Positions 18,401 through 26,039 of a stretch of 64,000 nt of DNA are shown here, piece by piece. This DNA is from Chitinophaga tropicalis (GTDB lineage: Bacteria > Bacteroidota > Bacteroidia > Chitinophagales > Chitinophagaceae). The notes under the pieces are model-generated. The model searched no databases and was not told the origin of the DNA. It worked only from the letters and a program-made list of their open reading frames with translations. Every line of letters starts with the position of its first letter. Positions within the stretch are counted from its first letter, which is position 1. Both the position numbers and the translations under genes were made by a program. The stretch covers positions 124,001 through 188,000 of the forward strand of contig NZ_WRXN01000008.1 in NCBI RefSeq assembly GCF_009758205.1, written 5' to 3'.

Positions 18401-21060
18401 AATATCCTGTAATTAAGGGTAGCCATGAAGAAACGGCCCAGGTTATTATACTGTGCATCCAGTGTATAGTTCTGCTCTATGACCCTGTACCGGTTCACGT
18501 TGCTCTTTAAGAGGTCATTTACAGAGAGTTTCAGCTGTAAGCGGTCTTTCTTCATGAAAAGGAAAGTAGCGCCCATGTTCCATAACCTGATATTGCTATT
18601 GAAACCTGTCATCTGCTGATTCATGATCATATCATATTTTGTATCAAAAACGAAATGTCTTGTGAAACGGATGATCAGCTCTGTAGCGGTCAGGTGGCTG
18701 GTAAAATGCTGGTCAGGCAGGTATCCGTCATCATAGCCGCTGGTGTTTATGTTGAGGCTGTACCGTTGGTTGAATTCAATTTTATCATGAAGATTAAGCT
18801 GTAGTCCCACGGTGGGCCCTACAGTCAGCTGCCGGGTTTTAATATGCTGCTGGTTCAGTACCAGTTCACTTCTTTCATACTGTGCACTATAACCGAGGTT
18901 AATGCCGATCTGCCTGTCAGTATTCTTGAAATCTTTCCCGATAGTACCACTACTGTAAAACAAATAAGTCCGGTCAGCATTGACAGGCATGTTCACCTGG
19001 ATACCATTTGAGTCTATGTTGCGCGAGCTGACCACGCTGTTATGCCGGAGGCTACCACGCAGGGTAAAGTTATAGTTCATTTTTCTACGGGTATCATAAC
19101 TATAAAAACCGAGGCCCAGGTTATCTGTACGGGTGGGTAACAGCTCGGGGTTGCCTTTGTTAATATAAACGGGGTCTGTATTATCAGGTACCGGCTGCAG
19201 ATAACTCATATCCGGCGCCTGGGCTGTACGGCTGTAGTTGAGCCCAACAGATTTATACCGGACAATCAATGCGGGCGATAAAAAATTGAGTTGCCTGTTA
19301 AAGTCCGGGTAAGTGATAAACCGGTTACGCATATAAAGAGTGTTCATGGAGATACCAGGTCTGAGCAACAGGCCATTTTTCAGCTTGTATTCTATCCCTA
19401 TGGTAGATATAGTTCCAATACCCAGCTGGTTTACCTTTTCACTTAATGAAGGGTCTTTGATCGTATTTCCCCAGTAAGTAGATAAATTGTTCGTCTTATC
19501 CCAGTAGCTTATATTCAGGATAGCATACAGGGCTATCTTTTCTGTGAGTGGGTTGTTATAGCTGGCATAAAGATATCCGTTCAATGTTTCGACGCCTGTG
19601 TGCCGCTTCTGGTTTAATATAGAAGTAGAATCTTCCGGTTGAAAGAATTGATTATAGGCAGCGGTCAGGTGATTGTTCCTGTTATCGACATCGTTCACTT
19701 CAAGGGTTACATTCAGGGAATGTCCTTTCTTTTTAAAATCGTGTGACAGCAAGGCGCCTACGTTATAGGTGATGTTATCAGTTTTCTGATCCTGTGAATT
19801 GTCTGAGCGGTTGATATCAGTACCTGCCTGATCTGATGTAAGCAGATGCGATGCTGACTGATACCTGGAACCGGAGAAAAGCACCGATGGCTGGACAATG
19901 AGCTTTGTTGTCTTGTCTATATTGTATTCCAGCCGGCCGTTCACCCGGTGATTATATTTCCGGTCAGTATATGCCAGATCGCTACGGCTAATGAGGGCCC
20001 CTTCTTCCAGTACCTGGTTGCGGTTCATCAGCTGGTCCAGCCGGTTGTCTGCTTTTCCGTAGAAATACTGCAGATTGGCGATCAGGCCATTACGGAAGGT
20101 CTTATTCAGGTTAACACCTGCGCCGGCGGAAGTTTGTACGCCGGCATCGTTACCACCTAATCCACCACTTTCAAATTTACTGATAAGACGTGCTTCATCC
20201 GGGTTGAACCCTGTTCTGTTGATGTTATTGCCGTATCCCAGCAGACTTGCCTGTATGGTATCCCTGAAGTAATTGAGGATACCGCCTATTTCATATCTTC
20301 CTTCAGTACCTGCTCCACCATAAAACCGGCCCAGCGGGCGGGTTTTGCTGCCTTTTTTAAGCTTCAGGTTGATGACCTGGGGAGTCTCTCCTTCCCTGAC
20401 ATCCGGGTTACTGATAGCAAATTCGCGGTCATCCATTACCTGTATTGCCTCGATGATATCTGAGGGAAGATTTTTGCCAGCTATTGTCAGATCTGAACCA
20501 AAGAAAACCTTACCATCTACCAGGATGCGGCTGACCTTTTTACCATTCACGGATACGCCGCTGCTGCTTACCTGTACACCGGGTAATTTTTTCAGCAGGT
20601 CTTCCAGTACTGCACCTGGTAATGTTCTGAAATATTCTGCATTAAACTCTATCGTGTCTTTCCGTACCAATACCGGCGGCCGTATGCTGCTGACCGTAAA
20701 AGTGTCCAGGCGATTGACCTTTTGTTCTAATGTAAATATTCCCAGGTCAATATCCTGCTGGTTATCTTCCAGCGTAAGTTGTTTTTTGAGCATGCTATAC
20801 TGCCAGGCATTTACCTGGATAGTCAGTTGTTTACCGGCAGGAAGGTTATTAAAGCTGAACCTTCCCCGGGCATCTGTTAACCGGTAGCTGACAAGCACAG
20901 AGTCGCTACTGTTAATGACTGATACTGTGGCATGCTGTACAGGAGTATGCTGTGCGCTTTCCTGTACAATGCCGGTTATGCGTCCGCTTTTCTGGGCTTT
21001 TACCTGTGAAAGGAACAATAAAAAGAATATAAGGGAAAACAGTATGGGCGTACGAAACAT
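18397..21060 (-). CDS. Outer-membrane beta-barrel protein with carboxypeptidase-regulatory-like and plug domains
   Basis: 887 residues from the chosen ATG. The signal peptide is MFRTPILFSLIFFLLFLSQ and then VKAQ. A carboxypeptidase-regulatory-like domain follows (about 28-105: GRITGIVQES...GRFSFNNLPAG), then a plug-like domain (about 140-240: LPGAVLEDLLKKLPGVQVS, VNGKKVSRILVDGKVFFG), and a large barrel (about 370-887) typical of TonB-dependent-like proteins in Bacteroidota. No TonB box was identified. A longer frame from 21138 would overlap the signal peptidase gene and lacks a sensible N-terminus. It is the last gene of the long minus-strand operon that includes the small peptide, so it may move the peptide or a related substrate across the outer membrane (inference). 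Confidence 0.8.
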   Translation of the reverse strand: MFRTPILFSLIFFLLFLSQVKAQKSGRITGIVQESAQHTPVQHATVSVINSSDSVLVSYRLTDARGRFSFNNLPAGKQLTIQVNAWQYSMLKKQLTLEDNQQDIDLGIFTLEQKVNRLDTFTVSSIRPPVLVRKDTIEFNAEYFRTLPGAVLEDLLKKLPGVQVSSSGVSVNGKKVSRILVDGKVFFGSDLTIAGKNLPSDIIEAIQVMDDREFAISNPDVREGETPQVINLKLKKGSKTRPLGRFYGGAGTEGRYEIGGILNYFRDTIQASLLGYGNNINRTGFNPDEARLISKFESGGLGGNDAGVQTSAGAGVNLNKTFRNGLIANLQYFYGKADNRLDQLMNRNQVLEEGALISRSDLAYTDRKYNHRVNGRLEYNIDKTTKLIVQPSVLFSGSRYQSASHLLTSDQAGTDINRSDNSQDQKTDNITYNVGALLSHDFKKKGHSLNVTLEVNDVDNRNNHLTAAYNQFFQPEDSTSILNQKRHTGVETLNGYLYASYNNPLTEKIALYAILNISYWDKTNNLSTYWGNTIKDPSLSEKVNQLGIGTISTIGIEYKLKNGLLLRPGISMNTLYMRNRFITYPDFNRQLNFLSPALIVRYKSVGLNYSRTAQAPDMSYLQPVPDNTDPVYINKGNPELLPTRTDNLGLGFYSYDTRRKMNYNFTLRGSLRHNSVVSSRNIDSNGIQVNMPVNADRTYLFYSSGTIGKDFKNTDRQIGINLGYSAQYERSELVLNQQHIKTRQLTVGPTVGLQLNLHDKIEFNQRYSLNINTSGYDDGYLPDQHFTSHLTATELIIRFTRHFVFDTKYDMIMNQQMTGFNSNIRLWNMGATFLFMKKDRLQLKLSVNDLLKSNVNRYRVIEQNYTLDAQYNNLGRFFMATLNYRIF

Positions 21061-21064
21061 GTAG

Positions 21065-21940
21065 CTATAGTTTATACAGGTATTTGCCAACAAAATTATC
21101 TTCAGGAACAGGGCCATAATCTCTTGAGTCAATGGCATTGACCCTGTTATCTCCCATCATAAAATAGTAATTCTTCTTAAATGTATAATGGCCGGTTTTA
21201 CGGCCGCTGATATACAAGCTGCTATCCTTTACTACAAAAGCGGCATTTTCGTAATGCCGGATAATGTAAGCATATTGTGTATAGCCTTGTTTATCGAGTA
21301 TGATCTTCATGCCTTTATAAGGTATCTTCAATGCAGCAAGGCGAGGCATTTCGGTGCTCATTCCCAGCCTGTCCAGGCTAAGTTTCACGGAGTCGTTCGT
21401 GCTGATATATCTTGTGAGGGAATCAATCCCTTTCATTTTCTTAACAAGGGGCAGTTGAGAAAGGTCCAGTCCGATGAAGAGGTATTTTGAGAATTTTATG
21501 CCGCCGTTCTCTTCGAGGTCAATTTTTCCTTTCTCAAAGTTCTCTTTTGTCATTGAGTAGTTATTATACCATACTTTATACTGATGTCTGACGGTATTGG
21601 TTTCAGCTACCTGCTGACCGTTGATGGATACAATTCCGCCGGCGATCTGTATAACGTCTCCCGGTACGGCTATGCATCTTTTCACAAAGAGCCCGTAATA
21701 TTCAGGGTTGATGGTAAAGACGTATACTTCATTCCGTTTTGGGACTGAGCGGATGCCGAGAGTAGCAAGGATACCGGACAGTATCCCGCCATAAGTGGTT
21801 TTATTGGCCAGTATCAGGTCTCCGCGGTACAGGAGGTTGCGCATGGAATCGCTTGGAATCCGGTATATGTCAATAAATGAAGAGCGGGTCAATAGTATTA
21901 CCAGCACAGCGATCAGAAATATTTTTATGAGTTTCTTCAT
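21065..21940 (-). CDS. lepB: Signal peptidase I
   Basis: 291 residues. One N-terminal membrane segment (about 4-20) is followed by the catalytic periplasmic domain. The serine motif is IPSDSM with S32, and the general-base lysine is K87 in FVKRCIAVPGD. The C-terminal box is MGDNRVNAIDSRDYG with a final P-rich segment. All S26 motifs are present, so it should cleave signal peptides at the outer face of the inner membrane. Its position between the MG2-like gene (overlap of four bases) and the barrel gene (four-base gap) suggests it is dedicated to the operon, which also encodes a small exported peptide, rather than being the housekeeping copy. Whether another copy exists is not visible here. 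Confidence 0.9.
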   Translation of the reverse strand: MKKLIKIFLIAVLVILLTRSSFIDIYRIPSDSMRNLLYRGDLILANKTTYGGILSGILATLGIRSVPKRNEVYVFTINPEYYGLFVKRCIAVPGDVIQIAGGIVSINGQQVAETNTVRHQYKVWYNNYSMTKENFEKGKIDLEENGGIKFSKYLFIGLDLSQLPLVKKMKGIDSLTRYISTNDSVKLSLDRLGMSTEMPRLAALKIPYKGMKIILDKQGYTQYAYIIRHYENAAFVVKDSSLYISGRKTGHYTFKKNYYFMMGDNRVNAIDSRDYGPVPEDNFVGKYLYKL

Positions 21941-23976
21941 TTTACGTACAAGGTGAAAGTGTTTTTGCCAAGTAGTCCGCCGTCACTGATCCCTTCCACT
22001 TTACCCGTAAAACTGCCGGGAATGTCTGAGCAAAAGAAGCTGATCACGGCCTCTCCTTTCTGGTCTGTAACGATTACAGGCTGCCATATTAATGTTCTGC
22101 GAAAATCGGGTAAGGAGTTATCATTGGTTTTATCATAGTCAGGCTGGATAAATTCCTGGTGACTATAATACCCGTTTGCGGCAGCAAGATTGAATTTCCG
22201 CAGCAGCTCTTCTTCTGTGTAGTCATGGTAATGATATTTTACCTGTCTCATTTCTCCTGCGGAGAAGGAAAAAGGATGGGTAGAAATTTCGTTCCTCCTG
22301 TTACCTACATATTCACTGTATGTCTTTCCTTCTTCCGGTTTCCGGCCTGAATGACAGGCAGGGCAGTTGAGAATGCCACACTGACCTACATAGTCGTTAT
22401 TACCATCCATGCGGGCGAGGCTGTCCAGTTTACCCAGGTATTTGGGCCAGGACCTGGACCTGCCTTTAGCAGTGATCTCTACTCCGGTAAGGGTTTGGCT
22501 GAGTGGTCCTATTTCAGGGGGGAGCTGCGCGGGGGGATCTTTCTGTTCGTCTGCAAGGACAAGGGGGTAGTTCATTCCTTTTGCTTTCTCTGTTTCCCTG
22601 ATGGTGGTAAAAGGGTTATTGATAGTTATTCTCTGTTCCGGATCATTTTCTACAAATGATTTTATGTAGATGCGGCGTCCCATTGAAAAGATCTCCGGGG
22701 TCAGGCTGAAACGGCCGTTAATATCTACTGTAATTGCCTGGCTGTAGCGTTCTTCACTGTCAAACGCCATCAGGACCAGGGGGCCACGGGCGTTCTTCTT
22801 TTTGGTTGTCAAACGGCCGGCAATGCTGTCTGATAAGAGAGGGTTATTATCCTTTATGTTCTTTCTCATCTCTTCTTCGTTCCAGGTATAGCTTTTCGCG
22901 CCCAGGGCCAGCAGGAGCTGGTCCAGCTGCTGTAAGCGGCCAGGGTCTTTTTCATTAAAATAACGGCCGGGTTGATAGATCCGGCCTCTGAGCTGTGAGG
23001 AGAGATAGTAATGATTATCGATCTCTTTGCTATCCAGGTTATTGTTATAAAAGGAGCTGAATACTGTCAGATCCAATACTGCGGGCACCGGTTTACCGTC
23101 TTTATCAGTCGTTTTTATATGCAGGGATACTTTCTCCCGTTTTGCATAAGTTTCTTTGCTGAGCTGACATTCAACGTACAGGCGTTTTTCCGGGTTCATG
23201 TATATCAGCCGTTCTGCCAGGGGCTTCAGTTGTTCATTGAACAGGGTGACGGCGGCAATCCCCTGTGGGGTGTTCTGCGCCGGAAGCGTTATAAGCAGGC
23301 TGTCTGCAAGCATTGCCATTGCGATGGACTGTACTATGCCCCGCTGCTGCACTCTCAGAAAGATCCTTTCCGGCTTATGATTGATGGCTGTGATCTTCAG
23401 TTGCAGGCTGTCATGCTCATTTTTAAGAAGATGTATGGCAATGCTGGTATCCTTTACCGGAAGTGGTGTATATACAGTGTCTTTCAAACGGACAGCGGCG
23501 ATCTTACGCAGAGAATAAGCATCCTTCACAATACGGATATGCCGGAGGGCATTAAATGCAGGCTGACCACTATTGAACGAATTGGCTGAATAAGCTTTTA
23601 AACAGTATTCGCCTTCGGGCAGGTCACCGTTAAGATATACCTGTCCGTTTGCCATTCCGTTCATGATGGGATACATTTCTTCCCATACGGTGCTGTCGTT
23701 ATCGATCTTCTGCAGTTTTACATACAGGGTCTTATCTGCCAGGGATAGCATGAAAGAACGTGCATCCAGTACGTATCCTTTAAACCAGAGGTCTTCTCCG
23801 GATTCATAGATGCCCCTGTCTGTATTCAGGTAAACATTGGTTTGCGGTTCCCTGTCAGACAAGGCATGCAGCCTTTCTGCCAGTCCGTCCATCATTTCTT
23901 TATGCTGGGAAAGCCCGGCAGCAGGCCGGGCAAACAGGAAGCATAACAGGAGTATGTATTTCTCAGCTTTAATCAT
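21937..23976 (-). CDS. MG2/alpha-2-macroglobulin-like exported protein with a cysteine cluster
   Basis: 679 residues with a signal peptide (about 1-23). Residues 45-150 carry the Bacteroidota MG2-type sequence (NVYLNTDRGIYESGEDLWFKG), and the C-terminus (about 620-679: TDQKGEAVISFFCSDIPGSF) resembles an A2M-type beta domain. Between them, C533, C538 and C541 lie in GQCGILNCPACHSG, a possible metal or disulfide site that is not usual for the family. Such proteins are commonly found beside TonB-dependent barrels and act as partner or accessory proteins at the outer membrane; their function is not established. It overlaps signal peptidase by four bases and the thioredoxin-like gene by eight, so it is part of the same transcript. 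Confidence 0.65.
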   Translation of the reverse strand: MIKAEKYILLLCFLFARPAAGLSQHKEMMDGLAERLHALSDREPQTNVYLNTDRGIYESGEDLWFKGYVLDARSFMLSLADKTLYVKLQKIDNDSTVWEEMYPIMNGMANGQVYLNGDLPEGEYCLKAYSANSFNSGQPAFNALRHIRIVKDAYSLRKIAAVRLKDTVYTPLPVKDTSIAIHLLKNEHDSLQLKITAINHKPERIFLRVQQRGIVQSIAMAMLADSLLITLPAQNTPQGIAAVTLFNEQLKPLAERLIYMNPEKRLYVECQLSKETYAKREKVSLHIKTTDKDGKPVPAVLDLTVFSSFYNNNLDSKEIDNHYYLSSQLRGRIYQPGRYFNEKDPGRLQQLDQLLLALGAKSYTWNEEEMRKNIKDNNPLLSDSIAGRLTTKKKNARGPLVLMAFDSEERYSQAITVDINGRFSLTPEIFSMGRRIYIKSFVENDPEQRITINNPFTTIRETEKAKGMNYPLVLADEQKDPPAQLPPEIGPLSQTLTGVEITAKGRSRSWPKYLGKLDSLARMDGNNDYVGQCGILNCPACHSGRKPEEGKTYSEYVGNRRNEISTHPFSFSAGEMRQVKYHYHDYTEEELLRKFNLAAANGYYSHQEFIQPDYDKTNDNSLPDFRRTLIWQPVIVTDQKGEAVISFFCSDIPGSFTGKVEGISDGGLLGKNTFTLYVK

Positions 23977-24433
23977 TACTTAGTTTTACTCTTAATCCCT
24001 CGAAGGCCTGCCCGCTCTGGGGGGACTGGAACTGGTGTTTTACCGGTTTACCATTATCCAGCTGTACAATGCATGGATAGATAGCGTTGTTGGTAGGCAT
24101 ATCGAAAAGGCGGTCTTTATCTACGTATACGTTATCGTGCTCTTTCAGGCTGATACCGGTTTTTTGCTGTAAGATCTTAAAAGATTTGGTGTTGGTCAAT
24201 ACAAACATGACCTGTGGGTTATCGATAAAATCGCGCATAAAGGCCTCTCCTTCCTGGATACAGCCTTTACAGCCAGCACCTGGCAGGATGACCAGCCAGT
24301 TGGTATTTTTCTTCAGGGCGAGTTTTTCCATGCCTGTAGAAATGGCTTCGTTTTCCTTATCCGTATCGCTTTTCTTACAGGAGCTGATCGCCATGGATAA
24401 GATCATTATAAGGAGGAAAATATGTTGTTTCAT
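23969..24433 (-). CDS. Thioredoxin-like lipoprotein with CxxC motif
   Basis: 154 residues. The signal ends in the lipobox SSC (C19). Residues 45-80 hold WLVILPGAGCKGCIQEGEAF, with C55 and C58 as a redox pair in the position of a thioredoxin active site. The remaining length is short for a full thioredoxin fold, but predicted strand/helix order is compatible. A homologue is encoded at 60157-60606 beside the second DUF4221 gene; shared residues include G.GC.GCI...EAF and a late QSP motif. It is likely periplasm-facing and could form or isomerise disulfides, perhaps of the four-cysteine peptide encoded upstream. That link is inference. It lies three bases after the DUF4221 gene. Confidence 0.7.
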   Translation of the reverse strand: MKQHIFLLIMILSMAISSCKKSDTDKENEAISTGMEKLALKKNTNWLVILPGAGCKGCIQEGEAFMRDFIDNPQVMFVLTNTKSFKILQQKTGISLKEHDNVYVDKDRLFDMPTNNAIYPCIVQLDNGKPVKHQFQSPQSGQAFEGLRVKLSND

Positions 24434-24436
24434 GGG

Positions 24437-25630
24437 TCAGATCTTTTGAGGTTGGAAAATTTTAAAGTTCATGAATTTCTCGTCTACATCGCTGTCGTCC
24501 AGGTATTCTATATTCAGTCCTTCTTTGGTGACGAATGCGTTTTCAGGATAGAACTCGTGCATGGTGCCGATGCTGGTTTCACCAAGGTACCTGAAGTGTT
24601 CGTCCATGATGATAACTGTTACTTCCTTATCCTCCCATCTTAATTTCCTACCTGATTCCGGTAATGCCTTTCTTAAGAAGCGGTAATATACTTTGCGGTA
24701 TTTATCGTATTTGATACCGCCGTAGAGGTCAGTCAGACAGGCTTTTTCATTCAGGGCTTCTCTTGATATCTTTCCGTCTGCGGGTTTCTCAAAAGAGCTG
24801 ATGGTACCGGCCTCATTGCTGCCCCCGTATACTACTTTGTATCCGGGTTTGCTGATATCGGCGATGTAGAGGTTGTGTGAGATGGGGAAGCTGTAGATGA
24901 TCTCGTCTTTGCCTGGTCCGGCATCGCAGAATACCATGGTGAAAAGAGGATCGTCCCAGATGTAGCTGAATCCATATAAAGAATCGGGATAATTATGTAC
25001 GAACTGTACGGTACTGTCGTGCATGTTCATCACTGATGTAAAGTTGAATTTATGTATGAGGGTATCGGGGAGAGTCCACATGAATTGCCCGGGCAGCACC
25101 AGTTTTCCGGACAGTTCCATGATGGGGGTGACTGTTTGCGGATAGTGTTGCGGGTAAGAGAGTGTCCATACCTGTTTTTTCGGGTCCATGTTATTGATCA
25201 CAGAAGTTCTTGAGAGGACTTTCCCCTTACTGTTTATCAGCACCATATCATTCTGCATATCATTGTATACATAAGTGGAATCCTCGTTCTTTATATAAAA
25301 TCCTAATGGTATCATAATCTGGTCCGGGCCTTTTCTTTCATAAGCTACTCTTTTGGTGAATGCAAGTGTTTCGTAGTCATAAAAGTTCAGTGAGTTGGTA
25401 AATGTATTGAGGCAAACGAGGCTTCGCCGGCCTGCTGTATCAGTATATACCTGTATCAGCTGGGGTTTGGCTGCGGAGCCGCTGTCCAGCGGAAACTTTT
25501 TATCGGCCACCAGTACCAGTTTATCTGTGGCTTTCAGATTGCCTTTCTCATTATTCTTTATCTCTGCAACCCTGGAACAGGAAACCAGGGCATAAAATAG
25601 GGAAAAAAGACAATAAAAGATTTTTTTCAT
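24437..25630 (-). CDS. DUF4221-like lipoprotein, beta-propeller type
   Basis: 397 residues with a lipobox-type signal (FYALVSC, C18). The body is all-beta with repeated sheets, as in six-bladed propeller lipoproteins of Bacteroidota; the C-terminus (YYRFLRKALPESG, then EVTVIIMDEHFRYLGE, then FVTKEGLNIEYLDD) matches the second copy at 58995-60182. No enzymatic motif is seen. In relatives, genes of this kind sit next to small NVEALA-type peptides. It is expressed downstream of the peptide gene, from which it is separated by 74 bp with a strong hairpin. A surface receptor, chaperone or immunity role for the peptide is possible, but not shown. Confidence 0.7.
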   Translation of the reverse strand: MKKIFYCLFSLFYALVSCSRVAEIKNNEKGNLKATDKLVLVADKKFPLDSGSAAKPQLIQVYTDTAGRRSLVCLNTFTNSLNFYDYETLAFTKRVAYERKGPDQIMIPLGFYIKNEDSTYVYNDMQNDMVLINSKGKVLSRTSVINNMDPKKQVWTLSYPQHYPQTVTPIMELSGKLVLPGQFMWTLPDTLIHKFNFTSVMNMHDSTVQFVHNYPDSLYGFSYIWDDPLFTMVFCDAGPGKDEIIYSFPISHNLYIADISKPGYKVVYGGSNEAGTISSFEKPADGKISREALNEKACLTDLYGGIKYDKYRKVYYRFLRKALPESGRKLRWEDKEVTVIIMDEHFRYLGETSIGTMHEFYPENAFVTKEGLNIEYLDDSDVDEKFMNFKIFQPQKI

Positions 25631-25669
25631 AGCATGTTTGGATTCAGTTCGAACTTTTTACCTGGAGTA

Positions 25670-25696
25670 GTTTGGCCTGCCTGCGGCAGGCCAAAC
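25670..25696. promoter_or_regulatory. Intercistronic hairpin between peptide and DUF4221 genes
   Basis: A perfect 12-bp stem, GTTTGGCCTGCC, closes on a TGC loop. There is no T-tract on the minus strand after it, so it is not a typical terminator. It sits between the small peptide gene and its DUF4221 partner and could stabilise the peptide mRNA or reduce downstream expression. A hairpin sits at the same position in the second locus (58957-58987). Confidence 0.6.
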
Positions 25697-25704
25697 AGGG
25701 ATCA

Positions 25705-25938
25705 TTAACCTTTGGTGCTGTCACAATCTACCGGTCCGCCGGGATTGGGGAAGCAGTTGCCGGTAAAGCTGCATCTGCCATTGTTGATTGGGGTGCTCTG
25801 GCATTCAGCGTTTGCATCGCTTACGCCGATGAGGCTTGTCAGGCTGATGTCACTGATATTGCCAGCTGCGCTGGTTGCGAAGAAAACGCCTGTAGAAAAG
25901 GCCATGATACCGAAGAATCCGATTACTTTCTTTTTCAT
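25705..25938 (-). CDS. NVEALA-like secreted four-cysteine peptide
   Basis: 77 residues. The N-terminus MKKKVIGFFGIMAFS is a signal or leader segment. Residues 28-45 (NISDISLTSLIGVSDANA) resemble the leader end of NVEALA-type peptides, whose motif lies just before the mature part. Four cysteines (C46, C56, C62, C72) lie in a 32-residue C-terminal part with glycine and proline, so two disulfides are possible. The function of the family is unknown. It is flanked by the O-antigen-ligase-like gene upstream and the DUF4221, CxxC-lipoprotein and signal peptidase genes downstream, a set that looks like peptide export, cleavage and oxidation. Confidence 0.65.
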   Translation of the reverse strand: MKKKVIGFFGIMAFSTGVFFATSAAGNISDISLTSLIGVSDANAECQSTPINNGRCSFTGNCFPNPGGPVDCDSTKG

Positions 25939-26039
25939 TTTGTGTTTAATTTAGGGTTTAAAATGTTTGTTTTTCTCGTGAAAGGGGGAACGGGCTGTTC
26001 CCTGGGGGTGTTTGATCCTGTCAGGTCATACATTCATTT

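Noticed and set aside
21061..21138. Longer start of the barrel protein
   Set aside because: It lies inside the signal peptidase coding region and lacks a signal peptide at its start.
23011..23589. Plus-strand ORF of 192 codons
   Set aside because: Antisense shadow of the MG2-like gene; no signature.
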